The notes under the pieces: generated by a model
Told to the model about the DNA's origin: nothing
The model's input: only the letters and a program-made list of their open reading frames with translations
Database searches by the model: none
From: Diplocloster modestus
GTDB taxonomy: Bacteria > Bacillota > Clostridia > Lachnospirales > Lachnospiraceae
Direction: 5' to 3'
DNA length: 64,000 nt
Assembly: GCF_019042245.1 (NCBI RefSeq)
Contig: NZ_JAHQCX010000006.1
Span: 1-64,000 of the forward strand
Translations under genes and position numbers: made by a program
Part shown: positions 26,805 through 36,371 of the stretch, piece by piece
Position numbering within the stretch: the stretch's first letter is position 1
How the letters are laid out: each line of letters starts with the position of its first letter

Positions 26805-26819
26805 TCCGAATGAGTGAGG

Positions 26820-28964
26820 TTATAGGATCATAGTCAGCTGAATTCTCTTTTTCGCCAGATCCACACTCATAACCTTTACTTCTACAATGTCACCGACGCT
26901 GACTACTTCCAGCGGATGCTTCACGAATTTCTTATTGGTCAGCTGGGAAATGTGCACCAGGCCGTCCTGATGGACGCCAATATCCACGAATACCCCGAAA
27001 TCGATGACGTTTCGTACCGTGCCTTTAAGCACCATTCCAGCTGTCAGATCCTTCATTTCCAGCACGTCGGTGCGCAGGATCGGCTTGGGCATCTCCTCTC
27101 TGGGATCACGGGCCGGCTTTTCCAGTTCCTTTACGATATCCCGCAGGGTAATCTCTCCGATCTCCAATTCCTGGGACAGTTTCTTATAATCCCGCACTTG
27201 TTTGGTAATGCCGTTAAGCCGGCGTTCTTTGATGTCTTCCTTGGTATAGCCTAATTTTTCCAGCAGCTTCTCCGTGGCTGTATAGCTCTCAGGGTGTACG
27301 CTGGTGGCGTCGAGGGGATTGTCACCGTCCAGGATTCTTAAGAAACCGGCACATTGTTCGTAGGCTTTCGGACCCAGCTTAGCCACTTTCAGCAGGCCTC
27401 TGCGTCCCCGGAATCTGCCGTTTTCCTCCCGGTAAGTTACGATGTTCTGGGCAATGACTTTGGAGATACCGGAGATATAGCCCAGCAGGGAAGCGGAGGC
27501 AGTGTTCAGGTCCACTCCCACTTTATTTACCGCATCTTCCACTACACCGCTTAACTGCTCGCCCAGCTTTTTCTGGTTCATATCATGCTGGTACTGGCCC
27601 ACGCCGATGGATTTGGGGTCGATCTTGACCAGTTCAGCTAATGGGTCCTGCAGCCTTCTGGCTATGGAAGCGGCACTTCTTTGTCCTACATCGAAGTTGG
27701 GGAACTCTTCCGTGGCCAGCTTGCTGGCAGAGTAGACGGAGGCTCCGGCTTCGTTGACGATCACGTACTGTACCCGCTGGGGAATCTCTTTTAAGAGTTC
27801 CACGATGATCATCTCGGATTCCCGGGACGCGGTTCCGTTGCCAACGGAAATCAGGGTGATATTATATTTTTCTATCAGTTTCTTTAATATTTTCTTGGAT
27901 TCTTCGACTTTGTTCTGAGGCGCTGTGGGATAGATGACAGTGGTGTCCAGCACCTTGCCTGTAGCGTCCACCACCGCCAGCTTGCAGCCGGTCCGGAATG
28001 CGGGGTCCCAGCCCAGCACCACCTGATTCACGATAGGTGGCTGCATGAGCAGCTGCTCTAAATTTTTGCCGAATACTTTGATGGCTCCGTCTTCGGCTTT
28101 CTCAGTCAGGTCACTGCGGATTTCCCGCTCGATAGCCGGCGCGATCAGGCGCTCGTAGCTGTCTGCCGCCACTTCTCTAAGTACAGGTGTCGTGTAAGGA
28201 TTGTCCCGGGTAATGACCTGTTTTTCCAGATATCGAAGGATCTGCTCTGCGGGAGCCTCTATTTTAACCGTCAGGAATTTTTCCTTTTCCCCGCGGTTCA
28301 GTGCCAGAATCCGGTGGCCTACGGCTTTGGCGATCGGTTCTTCGAAGTCATAGTACATCTCATAGACAGACTGTGCTTTCTGATCCTTGGCCCTGGAGAT
28401 CAGTTTGCCGGACTGCACCGTAGCTTTTCGTATATAACTGCGGTAATCAGCTTCATCTGAAATCAGCTCTGCCAGGATATCTTTTGCACCGGCAATGGCC
28501 TCTTCCACCGTATTGACTTCCTTCTCCGCGGAAAGGTAGTTTTTGGCCTCCTCCTCCACAGGCTTGTCCGTCATCTGCAGCTGGATCACCGCGGCCAGGC
28601 CTTCTAATCCTTTTTCTTTTGCGATCGTGGCCCGCGTGCGGCGTTTGGGCCGGTAGGGGCGATACAGGTCATCGACCACGACCAGCGTCTGGGCAGCCAG
28701 GATCTGTGCTTTGAGTTCCTCTGTCAGTTTCCCCTGCTCTTCAATGCTGGACAGTACCTGCTGCTTCTTCTCCTCCAGATTCCGAAGGTAAGTCAGCCGC
28801 TCCCCTAAGTTACGCAGCACTTCGTCATTTAAAGATCCGGTCACTTCCTTACGATAACGGGAAATAAACGGAATCGTATTGCCCTCGTCCAACAGTTTCA
28901 CAGCGGCGTCCACCTGTTCGATCCGCACCCCTAATTCTTTTGCCAGTACCTCGTTAATATTCAT
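26820..28964 (-). CDS. tex: Tex-family RNA-binding transcription accessory protein
   Basis: 714 aa, normal for Tex. N-terminal helical region with NTIPFISRYRKEVTGSLNDE, YqgF/RNase H-like domain (VLGWDPAFRTGCKLAVVD), helix-hairpin-helix region (NTASASLLGYISGISKVIAQNIVTYREENG) and C-terminal S1 domain (LKGTVRNVIDFGVFVDIGVHQDGLVHIS). Binds nucleic acids and affects transcription; precise role unsettled. Monocistronic; divergent from the plus-strand gene at 29110. Confidence 0.95.
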   Translation of the reverse strand: MNINEVLAKELGVRIEQVDAAVKLLDEGNTIPFISRYRKEVTGSLNDEVLRNLGERLTYLRNLEEKKQQVLSSIEEQGKLTEELKAQILAAQTLVVVDDLYRPYRPKRRTRATIAKEKGLEGLAAVIQLQMTDKPVEEEAKNYLSAEKEVNTVEEAIAGAKDILAELISDEADYRSYIRKATVQSGKLISRAKDQKAQSVYEMYYDFEEPIAKAVGHRILALNRGEKEKFLTVKIEAPAEQILRYLEKQVITRDNPYTTPVLREVAADSYERLIAPAIEREIRSDLTEKAEDGAIKVFGKNLEQLLMQPPIVNQVVLGWDPAFRTGCKLAVVDATGKVLDTTVIYPTAPQNKVEESKKILKKLIEKYNITLISVGNGTASRESEMIIVELLKEIPQRVQYVIVNEAGASVYSASKLATEEFPNFDVGQRSAASIARRLQDPLAELVKIDPKSIGVGQYQHDMNQKKLGEQLSGVVEDAVNKVGVDLNTASASLLGYISGISKVIAQNIVTYREENGRFRGRRGLLKVAKLGPKAYEQCAGFLRILDGDNPLDATSVHPESYTATEKLLEKLGYTKEDIKERRLNGITKQVRDYKKLSQELEIGEITLRDIVKELEKPARDPREEMPKPILRTDVLEMKDLTAGMVLKGTVRNVIDFGVFVDIGVHQDGLVHISQLTNKKFVKHPLEVVSVGDIVEVKVMSVDLAKKRIQLTMIL

Positions 28965-29109
28965 AGAATGCTCCTTTTGTATACAAGTTATCTAAACATT
29001 AATTATAAATCATCCAAAACCGTGATTCAAGAAAGAATTGTTTTTCAGTGTTCTTGGTGTTACAATAGGGGCAGTATCCATAACAATGATAAAAGGAGAG
29101 GAAACCTTT

Positions 29110-29607
29110 ATGGAATATAATAACGATCCGAATTCAAACTATAATCCGAGTCCTTATGACAATTCGGATTCTGGACAAAATCCTGATCCTTACGGATCAA
29201 AGACCCCACCGCCCTATAATCCTAACTACCGGCAGACACGGCCTAATGGAATGGCCACAGCCTCGATGGTAATCGGTATTCTGTCGATTGCCGGCCTTTG
29301 CTGCGGCGGACTGGGCGGACTTATGCTGGGTTCCCTTGCCCTGATCTTAAGTCTATTATCCAGGCGTTCTTCGGAACCCAGAAGCTCTCAGGCGCTGGCT
29401 GGTATGATCACGGGTATTATCAGTATGGTTATGGGGGTTGTCATCTTCCTCGTTTATCTGATCTTCATCTTCAGCTCCTCAGATTTCGAGAATATTTACG
29501 AAAATTACTACAACAATCTTCCCAATGGCGGTTACTACAATGATTTTGACTACAACGGCCAGTTTGATTTTAACGGCCTGGATGTAAACGATCCGAAAGA
29601 TGTCTGA
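29110..29607 (+). CDS. DUF4190-type membrane protein
   Basis: 165 aa from the ATG at 29110 (GGAGAGG ahead). The N-terminal half is Asn/Pro/Tyr/Asp-rich and disordered (PNSNYNPSPYDNSDSGQNPD). Two hydrophobic helices follow (ATASMVIGILSIAGLCCGGLGGLMLGSLALILSLL; ALAGMITGIISMVMGVVIFLVYLIFIF) with the DUF4190 pattern, then an acidic Asn/Tyr-rich tail. Function unknown; probably an envelope protein. Possibly co-transcribed with the DUF975 gene 56 nt downstream. Confidence 0.7.
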   Translation: MEYNNDPNSNYNPSPYDNSDSGQNPDPYGSKTPPPYNPNYRQTRPNGMATASMVIGILSIAGLCCGGLGGLMLGSLALILSLLSRRSSEPRSSQALAGMITGIISMVMGVVIFLVYLIFIFSSSDFENIYENYYNNLPNGGYYNDFDYNGQFDFNGLDVNDPKDV

Positions 29608-29663
29608 ACCTGCCGCCCTTGACCATATTTATGAAATCTATAGAAATTGGAGTGTATACCATT

Positions 29664-30449
29664 ATGAAACGAACTTCTGCCCAATTGAAACAAATGGCAA
29701 AAGACAGGCTGATTGGTAATTATGGAATGTGTATCGCCCTGTCTATCATCGTAAGCGTAATCTCTTCCGCAGTGATGTTCGTCTGCGAATTCGCTACCGG
29801 CATTTACCGCTATCCGATGACAGCCACCCCATATATCATGTATTTTGTCCTGGTGATCATCCTGTCGCTGTTAATCTCTGTTTTCAGCGCCGGTCTCACC
29901 TATTATTATATGAATCTGTGCCGCGGCCGCAAAGCGGATATCGGGAATCTGCTGTTTGCATTCAAACACCACCCGGACAAATTCATTCTGGTTTCGCTGC
30001 TTCTTTTTTTATTAACCTTCCTATGCCTGGTCCCCGGTTACGCCATTATGTTCATCTGGCTTTTCACACGTACCGGTTCTGACCTTCTGATGGCATTTTT
30101 AGTCATTGTGCTGCTGATCGTCGGTGTAGTGATCGATTATATCCTGATGCTGATGTTTTCCCAGCCCTTTTATATCCTGCTGGATGATCCCACAAAGGGC
30201 GTGATCCAGTCCATGAAAGAAAGCGCACAGCTTATGAGAGGAAATAAGGGACGTTATTTCTATATCCTCTTAAGCTTCATCGGCTGGATGCTTTTGGGCG
30301 CTCTTTCCTTTGGGATCGGCATGCTCTGGGTCAGCGCTTATCTGTCCGCCACCCAGGTATATTTCTACATGGATATCACCGGTGAGCTTGACCGTCCTGC
30401 CAGTCCTGTTGTGGATGTCCGGCCGGAACCGCAGCAATATATATACTAA
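29664..30449 (+). CDS. DUF975-family integral membrane protein
   Basis: 261 aa from the ATG at 29664. It starts MKRTSAQLKQMAKDRLIGNYGMCIALS, the DUF975 opening, has about six hydrophobic helices, and FKHHPDKFILVSLLLFLL and MRGNKGRYFYILLSFIGWMLLGALSFGIGMLWVSAY are further family blocks. Function unknown. Follows the DUF4190 gene and is ended by a bidirectional terminator. Confidence 0.8.
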   Translation: MKRTSAQLKQMAKDRLIGNYGMCIALSIIVSVISSAVMFVCEFATGIYRYPMTATPYIMYFVLVIILSLLISVFSAGLTYYYMNLCRGRKADIGNLLFAFKHHPDKFILVSLLLFLLTFLCLVPGYAIMFIWLFTRTGSDLLMAFLVIVLLIVGVVIDYILMLMFSQPFYILLDDPTKGVIQSMKESAQLMRGNKGRYFYILLSFIGWMLLGALSFGIGMLWVSAYLSATQVYFYMDITGELDRPASPVVDVRPEPQQYIY

Positions 30450-30516
30450 TAACATATCAATATACGATTTTTAGAAGGAAGGCATGCATTACGGGGTTCC
30501 GGAAATGGCATACCTT

Positions 30517-30560
30517 ATATTACAGGAGGCCTGGTATTTTACCCAGGCCTCCTGTAATAT
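30517..30560. terminator. Bidirectional terminator between DUF975 gene and lysC
   Basis: Two perfect 18-nt arms (ATATTACAGGAGGCCTGG and its complement) with an 8-nt loop, placed between converging genes. U-runs are short on both sides. Confidence 0.7.
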
Positions 30561-30598
30561 TTGACAAGCGTACGTTAGCTGTCAACCCTTCTATCACT

Positions 30599-31807
30599 TT
30601 AATCTTCCAGTCCAAAGTAATCATGAACTGCCACCATGGCTTTTTCCGCTTCGCTCTCATTGATGAGAACCGTTACCCTGATCTCCGAGGTCGAAATCAT
30701 CTTAATATTAACCCCCGCGTTGTACAAAGCCTCGAACATCTTGGCAGCCACACCCGGATTCGACATCATACCGGCTCCGATCACGGATACCTTCGCCACA
30801 TTATCTTCATAAGTAATCTTCTGGGCGGTGATCCTGCTCTTGTTCTCTTCCAGGGTGTCTAACGCCTCCCTTAAGTCCGTACGGTCCACCGTGAAGGAGA
30901 TATCTTTGGTCCCGTCCCGGCCGACAGACTGCAGGATAATATCTACATTAATGTTTTTACGCGCCAGCACATTAAATAATTTGAACGCGATACCTGGTTC
31001 ATCTTTCAATCCGATCACAGAAATTCTGGCCGTATTCTTATCCGCGGCAACCCCGCTTAATAACATTCCTTCCACTTTAACTTCCTCCTTCACAACTGTT
31101 CCTTCAGCGGTATTTAAACTTGAACGCACGACTAACGGCACTCCATACTTCTTTGCCATTTCCACAGAGCGGTTGTGGAGCACTTTGGCCCCCAGTGTAG
31201 CCATCTCCAGCATTTCGTCGTAGGTGATCTCCTTTAACTTCTTAGCATTGGGCACAACTCTTGGATCGGCGGTGTACACCCCTTCCACATCTGTATAGAT
31301 CTCGCAGGCGTCTGCGCGAAGCGCAGCTGCCAGCGCTACCGCCGTGGTATCGGAACCTCCGCGGCCCAGCGTCGTTAAGTCATCGTATTTATTGACACCC
31401 TGGAAACCTGTGATGATTACGATTTTTCTGCTGTCCAGCTCGTGCCGGATCCGCTCGGAATCAATTCTTTTCAGCCTGGAATTCCCGTATTTGGAAGTGG
31501 TGTGCATGGCTACCTGAAACGCGTTCAGGGAGACGGCCGGTACTCCCAGATAGTCCATCGCCATGGCCATCAGCGCCACACTGGTCTGCTCACCGGTAGT
31601 CAGCAGCATGTCCAGTTCCCGCTTAGACGCAAGGGGGTTGATATCATAAGCCTTCGCCAGCAGCTGGTCCGTGGTTTTTCCCATTGCCGAGAGCACCACC
31701 ACGATATCGTGACCGCGCTTATAGTCCTCGATGCATCGTTTGGCCACATTCATGATTCTCTCTTTATCAGCCACTGATGAGCCGCCAAATTTCTTAACAA
31801 TCAGCAT
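30599..31807 (-). CDS. lysC: Aspartate kinase
   Basis: 402 aa. Kinase motifs KFGGSSVAD, TLGRGGSDTTAVALAA and TDVEGVYTADPR, then two C-terminal ACT domains (VAADKNTARISVIGLKDEPGIAFKLF and VSVIGAGMMSNPGVAAKMFEAL). First step of lysine, threonine and methionine synthesis; the ACT domains bind feedback amino acids. AGGAGG lies before the ATG. Last gene of the ACT-hom-apgM-lysC operon. Confidence 0.95.
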   Translation of the reverse strand: MLIVKKFGGSSVADKERIMNVAKRCIEDYKRGHDIVVVLSAMGKTTDQLLAKAYDINPLASKRELDMLLTTGEQTSVALMAMAMDYLGVPAVSLNAFQVAMHTTSKYGNSRLKRIDSERIRHELDSRKIVIITGFQGVNKYDDLTTLGRGGSDTTAVALAAALRADACEIYTDVEGVYTADPRVVPNAKKLKEITYDEMLEMATLGAKVLHNRSVEMAKKYGVPLVVRSSLNTAEGTVVKEEVKVEGMLLSGVAADKNTARISVIGLKDEPGIAFKLFNVLARKNINVDIILQSVGRDGTKDISFTVDRTDLREALDTLEENKSRITAQKITYEDNVAKVSVIGAGMMSNPGVAAKMFEALYNAGVNIKMISTSEIRVTVLINESEAEKAMVAVHDYFGLED

Positions 31808-31843
31808 ATTTACCTCCTGTGCCGCATAATCACGGCGTATATT

Positions 31844-33049
31844 CTACTGTCCTGAAAACAGATAATCTATCATCTCATAGCCTTTGTCCACACGCTTCCC
31901 ACTCTTCTGCGCTTCCCTCTCATTGTATTTCCAGCTATATGAGCCGGGAGCGCTGCTGTCATACAGCAGATAGGGGACCGGATCTGATGTGTGCGTCCTG
32001 ACACAGATCGGCGTGGGATGGTCCGGCATGATAAGCATACGGAACGGCTCCCCAGACGCACTTAACTTCTCTTTTAACGGCCCGATCACACGGCCGTCCA
32101 GGTATTCGATGGACTGTACTTTCCGCTCCACACTTCCCTGGTGCCCCATCTCATCCGGAGCCTCCACATGAACATAGACAAAATCATATCCCTCATTTAA
32201 AAGCACGTCGGCCGCAGCCTGGGCCTTGCCTTCGTAGTTGGTATGCAGCGTGCCGTCCGCGCCTTCCACAATAATATTTTTCATACCGGCGCCTACCGCG
32301 ATTCCTTTCAACAGATCTACCGCGGAAATCATGGCTCCCTTTTTATGATTTTTCTCCTCAAAGGAGGACAGGGCCGGCCGGGTTCCGGCTCCCCAGAACC
32401 ACAGGGAATTGGCTGGACTCAAGCCCTTTTCCCTCCGGGCCTGATTCACAGGATGATTGACCAGTATACCGTAGCTTCTCTTCATCATATCATTGAGAAC
32501 CGGATCCGTGGGAAGATATTTACCGATCTTCTGTCCCAGCACATCATGGGGCTGCGCCAGATCGATCACCTGGCCCTGATCCCAGATCAACAGATGCCGG
32601 TAGCTGGTTCCCACGTAAAATTTGTACATATCGGTCTCAAGTTCCGCTCTCACCGCTTCCAGAAGCTGGGCCGCTTCCTGCGTACTGATCTCTCCGGAGC
32701 TGTGATCCAAAATCACTTTCTCCTCGTACGGCACGACATCCTCCGACAGGGTGACAATATTACAGCGCATGGCGATGTCGGTCGGTTTCATATCCACTCC
32801 GATGCTCAGCGCTTCCAATGGGGAACGGCCGGTATAGTAGTCTCTGGGATTATAACCCAGCACCGCCAGATTAGCCGTATCGCTTCCGGGTTTCATCCCT
32901 TCCGGGATCGTCTGCACCAGACCGATCTCAGAAACAGCCGCGAGCTCATCCATCACCGGTGTCTTTGCATACTCCAGGGGCGTCAACCCCCCCAGCTCAT
33001 CAATAGGCCGGTCTGCCATACCGTCCCCTAGTACCACAACATACTTCAT
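31844..33049 (-). CDS. ApgM-like phosphoglycerate mutase, proposed homoserine kinase
   Basis: 401 aa of the alkaline-phosphatase-like, cofactor-independent archaeal-type mutase family. Metal-site pieces are visible: VVLGDGMADRPIDE at the N-terminus, GSDTANLAVLGYNPRDYYTGRSPLEA, VHVEAPDEMGHQG and MPDHPTPI. Members next to homoserine dehydrogenase in genomes without ThrB have been proposed (TIGR02535 family) to act as homoserine kinase. The gene here is between hom and lysC and no thrB-like gene is present, which fits. A mutase role remains possible. Confidence 0.82.
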   Translation of the reverse strand: MKYVVVLGDGMADRPIDELGGLTPLEYAKTPVMDELAAVSEIGLVQTIPEGMKPGSDTANLAVLGYNPRDYYTGRSPLEALSIGVDMKPTDIAMRCNIVTLSEDVVPYEEKVILDHSSGEISTQEAAQLLEAVRAELETDMYKFYVGTSYRHLLIWDQGQVIDLAQPHDVLGQKIGKYLPTDPVLNDMMKRSYGILVNHPVNQARREKGLSPANSLWFWGAGTRPALSSFEEKNHKKGAMISAVDLLKGIAVGAGMKNIIVEGADGTLHTNYEGKAQAAADVLLNEGYDFVYVHVEAPDEMGHQGSVERKVQSIEYLDGRVIGPLKEKLSASGEPFRMLIMPDHPTPICVRTHTSDPVPYLLYDSSAPGSYSWKYNEREAQKSGKRVDKGYEMIDYLFSGQ

Positions 33050-33094
33050 GATATCCTCCAGTACCGCAATTTGCGTCTATTTACATTCGCATTT

Positions 33095-34318
33095 TTAAAT
33101 TCGCTCTTCCACACGGATTCTTTTTAGTATACCAGGCACTTCTGCCGCTTTTTTCTTATAATCCGCCTCGCTCATCAGCCCGCTGACAAATCCGAACTCG
33201 TCTTTGTATTCCGGAACCCGTACCAGCTTCACATCGCCGAATACTTCTTTTATTTTCCCCAAATCCGTGTCCGGGCTTCCTGAAACCCGAACAAAAAATT
33301 TGCTTCTGGAATCCGCGATGTCGCCCAATTCCAGCTTCTGACTGCTCCAGGACACCATAATGTTGCGCTCCTGATGCTTCGCCGCATCGATCACATCTGA
33401 AACCACTGCGCTGGCAGTCGGCAGTTTGCCTGCTCCGCTTCCATAGAACATCACATCGCCCAGCACATTCCCATGCAGGAAAATAGCGTTAAACACGCCG
33501 CTCACACTGTAGAGCGGATGATCTTCATTTAACAGGAAAGGAGCAACCATCGAATAAAACCGCCCATTCTCCTTCCGGCTGGTCGCCAGAAGCTTGATGA
33601 CCATTCCCATCTGCTTCGCATAGGCGATGTCGTGTACGGAGATCTTCGTAATTCCTTCCGTGTATATATCCTGATAATCCACCTGCTGTCCCGCAGCCAG
33701 GGAGGTCAAAATCGCGATTTTCCTGCAGGCATCGTAGCCTTCCACATCCGCTTCCGGATTCCGCTCCGCATAACCGCGGTCCTGGGCTTCCTTCAAAACC
33801 GTGTCGAATTCCAGCCCCTCTTCTGACATCTTCGTCATGATATAGTTCGTCGTACCGTTTAAGATACCGGTAATCTCATCAAATTCATCCGCAGTCAGGG
33901 AGGAGTTCAACGGCCGGATGATGGGTATTCCGCCACCTACGCTGGCTTCAAACAGATAGTTGATATTCTTCTCCTTGGCAATCGCCAGAAGTTCGGCTCC
34001 ATGCTTCGCAACCAGCTCTTTGTTGGAGGTACAAACGCTTTTTCCAGCCAACAGGCAGCGTTTCGAGAATGTATAAGCCGGTTCCACACCGCCCATTGCC
34101 TCCACAACAATCTTAACCTCCGGATCATTTACAATCGTCTCAAAGTCATGTACCAGAACCGGTTCCACCGGATCTCCCGGGAAATCTCTCAGATCCAGGG
34201 CATATTTCACCCGGATTTCCTGTCCGGCTTTCTGGTCAATGCTGCTCTGATTTGTATCTAACACTTCCACAACTCCGGACCCTACCGTTCCGTATCCCAA
34301 TACCGCGATTTTAATCAT
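33095..34318 (-). CDS. hom: Homoserine dehydrogenase
   Basis: 407 aa. NAD(P)-binding GYGTVGSGVVEVL, catalytic and substrate block GILNGTTNYIMTKMSEEGLEF and AEADVEGYDACRKIAIL-like NPEADVEGYDACRKIAIL, and a C-terminal ACT-like region (FFVRVSGSPDTDLGKIKEVFG). Reduces aspartate semialdehyde to homoserine. Starts 4 nt after the ACT-protein stop. Confidence 0.95.
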   Translation of the reverse strand: MIKIAVLGYGTVGSGVVEVLDTNQSSIDQKAGQEIRVKYALDLRDFPGDPVEPVLVHDFETIVNDPEVKIVVEAMGGVEPAYTFSKRCLLAGKSVCTSNKELVAKHGAELLAIAKEKNINYLFEASVGGGIPIIRPLNSSLTADEFDEITGILNGTTNYIMTKMSEEGLEFDTVLKEAQDRGYAERNPEADVEGYDACRKIAILTSLAAGQQVDYQDIYTEGITKISVHDIAYAKQMGMVIKLLATSRKENGRFYSMVAPFLLNEDHPLYSVSGVFNAIFLHGNVLGDVMFYGSGAGKLPTASAVVSDVIDAAKHQERNIMVSWSSQKLELGDIADSRSKFFVRVSGSPDTDLGKIKEVFGDVKLVRVPEYKDEFGFVSGLMSEADYKKKAAEVPGILKRIRVEERI

Positions 34319-34322
34319 CTCG

Positions 34323-34766
34323 TCACTCCCTAGCTAATATTTTAATATAATGAATTCCATCATTACGCTCAATCGTATCCAGCATCTGTGTCACATCCCC
34401 GGTTGTCGGTAAAATATCCACGCTGAGGGTCAGCGACGCGATCCCGTTAACAGGAATACTCTGGTGTATCGTCAAAATATTTGCATGAAAATCCGCAACT
34501 GTCTTCACCACCTCAGACAATAATCCTGGTTCATCATCCATCTGCATCACAAAAGTTATGGTCTTTCCCCGGACATTATCATGAAACGGAAATATGTCAT
34601 CCTTGTACTTATAGAAAGAACTCCTGCTGATCCCCAGCATTTCCGTTGCCTCCTGTACGGTTTCGACCTTCCCCGACTCCAGCAGGCGCTTGGCTTCGAT
34701 CACTTTCAACAGTACCTCCGGCACTGCTTTTCGTTTCACCAGATAGTATTTACTTTCTTCTGCCAT
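34323..34766 (-). CDS. ACT-domain protein (UPF0735/PheB type)
   Basis: 147 aa. An N-terminal HTH-like stretch (VQEATEMLGISRSSFYKYKDDIFPF) is followed by an ACT domain (TITFVMQMDDEPGLLSEVVKTVADFHANILTIHQSIP). The family is found beside hom in Firmicutes; its function is unproven, probably an amino-acid sensor and regulator of the operon. First gene of the aspartate-family operon; 4 nt from hom. Confidence 0.88.
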   Translation of the reverse strand: MAEESKYYLVKRKAVPEVLLKVIEAKRLLESGKVETVQEATEMLGISRSSFYKYKDDIFPFHDNVRGKTITFVMQMDDEPGLLSEVVKTVADFHANILTIHQSIPVNGIASLTLSVDILPTTGDVTQMLDTIERNDGIHYIKILARE

Positions 34767-34874
34767 ATGATCACCTTTCGTGTGTGTGCAGGAAATACAT
34801 TTGTGTTCACATCAAAGATGTTATCACACTTACCTGCTTCATGCAACCTTTTTTTCGGTATGTAGGGAATGTTT

Positions 34875-35185
34875 TGGGGCTGGCGGGGAGGGAACTGGAA
34901 CTGGGACCGGGATGAGAGGGAGACGGCCCAAAAGTGACGGGGCCAAATCGCTTGAGGCCGTACCTTAGAACGGGTTACGCAGAAGAGGGCGAAACCTCGC
35001 AGGACCCGGGGCACTGTTTGAGCCGTCCTTTGGCGAGTTTGCCCCGGGTCCTGCTAATCAGAGGTTTCGTACTCTTCGGAGTTACCCGTTCTTAGGTACG
35101 GCCGATGCGATTTGGCCCCGTCACTTTTGGGCCGCCGCCCTCCGGGCCAGTCCTTACGACAGCCCGCTCCGGCCCCCAGCTCCTA
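34875..35185. repeat. Giant palindrome B
   Basis: About 310 nt imperfect inverted repeat beginning 16 nt after the prfB stop. The best arm section runs from 34925 to 35012 against 35041 to 35133. Apex 35015-35041 is TGTTTGAGC-CGTCCTTT-GGCGAGTTTG. Conserved asymmetric loops (CCTCGCAG opposite CTGCTAATCAGAGG; GCTTGAG opposite CGATGC; GGTTACG opposite GGAGTTACC) recur in palindrome D, while the arms outside have different sequence. Confidence 0.9.
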
Positions 35186-35200
35186 CGCTAGCCCTCCGGA

Positions 35201-36326
35201 TCACTCCGCTGTCATTTTATTGGAAAGGCTCTGCCATTTTAGATAAGCGCTGATAAAGGGATCCAGATTTCCGTCCATCACGCTGTCTACATTGCCGGTT
35301 TCCTCGCCGGTGCGGTGGTCTTTGACCATGGTGTAGGGCTGCATGACATAGGATCGGATCTGGTTGCCCCATCCGATTTCTTTGACCTCACCGCGGATGT
35401 CGGAGATTTTATCTGCGTTTTCCTGCTTTTTCAGCATATAGAGTTTTGATTTTAACATCTGCATAGCTTTGTCTTTGTTGCTGTGCTGGGAACGCTCGTT
35501 CTGGCACTGGACCACGACCCCGGTGGGAATGTGGGTGATCCGGATGGCGGATGAGGTCTTGTTAATATGCTGGCCGCCGGCTCCGCTGCTTCGATAGGTA
35601 TCGATCCGGATATCGTCGTCGTTGATTTCTACGTCCAGGTCTTCTTCGATATCGGGCATTACATCGCAGGAGGCAAAGGAGGTCTGCCGTTTTCCCGCGG
35701 CGTTAAAAGGCGAGATACGGACCAGACGATGGACTCCCTTCTCGGATTTCAGATAACCGAAAGCATTTTCTCCGGATACCTGGAAGGTAACGGACTTAAT
35801 GCCCGCTTCGTCTCCGTCCAGATAGTCCAGCACTTCTAAAGAGTAGCCTTTGGACTCGGCCCAACGGCAGTACATCCGGTAGAGCATTCCGGTCCAGTCG
35901 CAGGATTCTGTGCCGCCTGCTCCGGCATGGAGTGTGACGATCGCGTCGTATCCGTCAAACTCATCGGAGAGCAGGGTCTTGATGCGGATCTTATCCAAAT
36001 TGGAGCTGAAATCGTCCATCATCTCCTGAATCTCCGGGATCAGGGACTCGTCATTTTCCTCGTATCCCATCTCGATCATAGTCTGAATATCGTCGTAGGT
36101 CTGCTCCAGATGGCGGCAGGTCTCTACATCTGACTTCAGGCCTTTTAGTTCTTTCATCAGCTTCTGGGAACGATCGGTGTCATCCCAGAACCCGGGAGCT
36201 TCCATTTCCCGCTCCAGCTCTTCGATTCTCTTCTCTTTGACTGCTAAGTCAAAGTGAATCCCTCACTTCCGCTAATGGAGTCTCATATGAGCTGAGTGTT
36301 ACTTTAAATTGATCTAATTCTACCAT
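35201..36326 (-). CDS. prfB: Peptide chain release factor 2 with programmed +1 frameshift
   Basis: RF2 terminates at UGA and UAA. The first frame starts at ATG 36326 (MVELDQFKVTLSSYETPLAE, VRDSL) and stops at an in-frame UGA (36249-36251). A +1 shift at CTTTGAC continues DLAVKEKRIEEL into the long frame, which carries the UGA-reading SPF tripeptide (RISPFNAAGKRQTSFA) and catalytic GGQ (SSGAGGQHINKT). A Shine-Dalgarno-like GTGAGGG lies just before the slip site. RF2 thus controls its own synthesis. The apparent start at 36205 is only an internal Met. Confidence 0.96.
36249..36255 (-). promoter_or_regulatory. RF2 programmed frameshift site
   Basis: Minus strand CTT TGA C: codon 25 (CUU) followed by UGA and C, the standard RF2 slip sequence, with GTGAGGG upstream as the stimulating internal Shine-Dalgarno. 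Confidence 0.95.
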
Positions 36327-36371
36327 TGCTTCACCTTCTTTCCTGTATTTAACATCGCTGCATTTAATGTG

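Noticed and set aside
34767-34874. T-box or lysine riboswitch upstream of the aspartate-family operon
   Set aside because: No conserved T-box (AGGGTGG) or lysine-aptamer blocks found between 34767 and 35200.
36205-36250. prfB disrupted by a stop codon (pseudogene)
   Set aside because: The UGA sits in the canonical CTTTGAC slip site; the frameshift is programmed.
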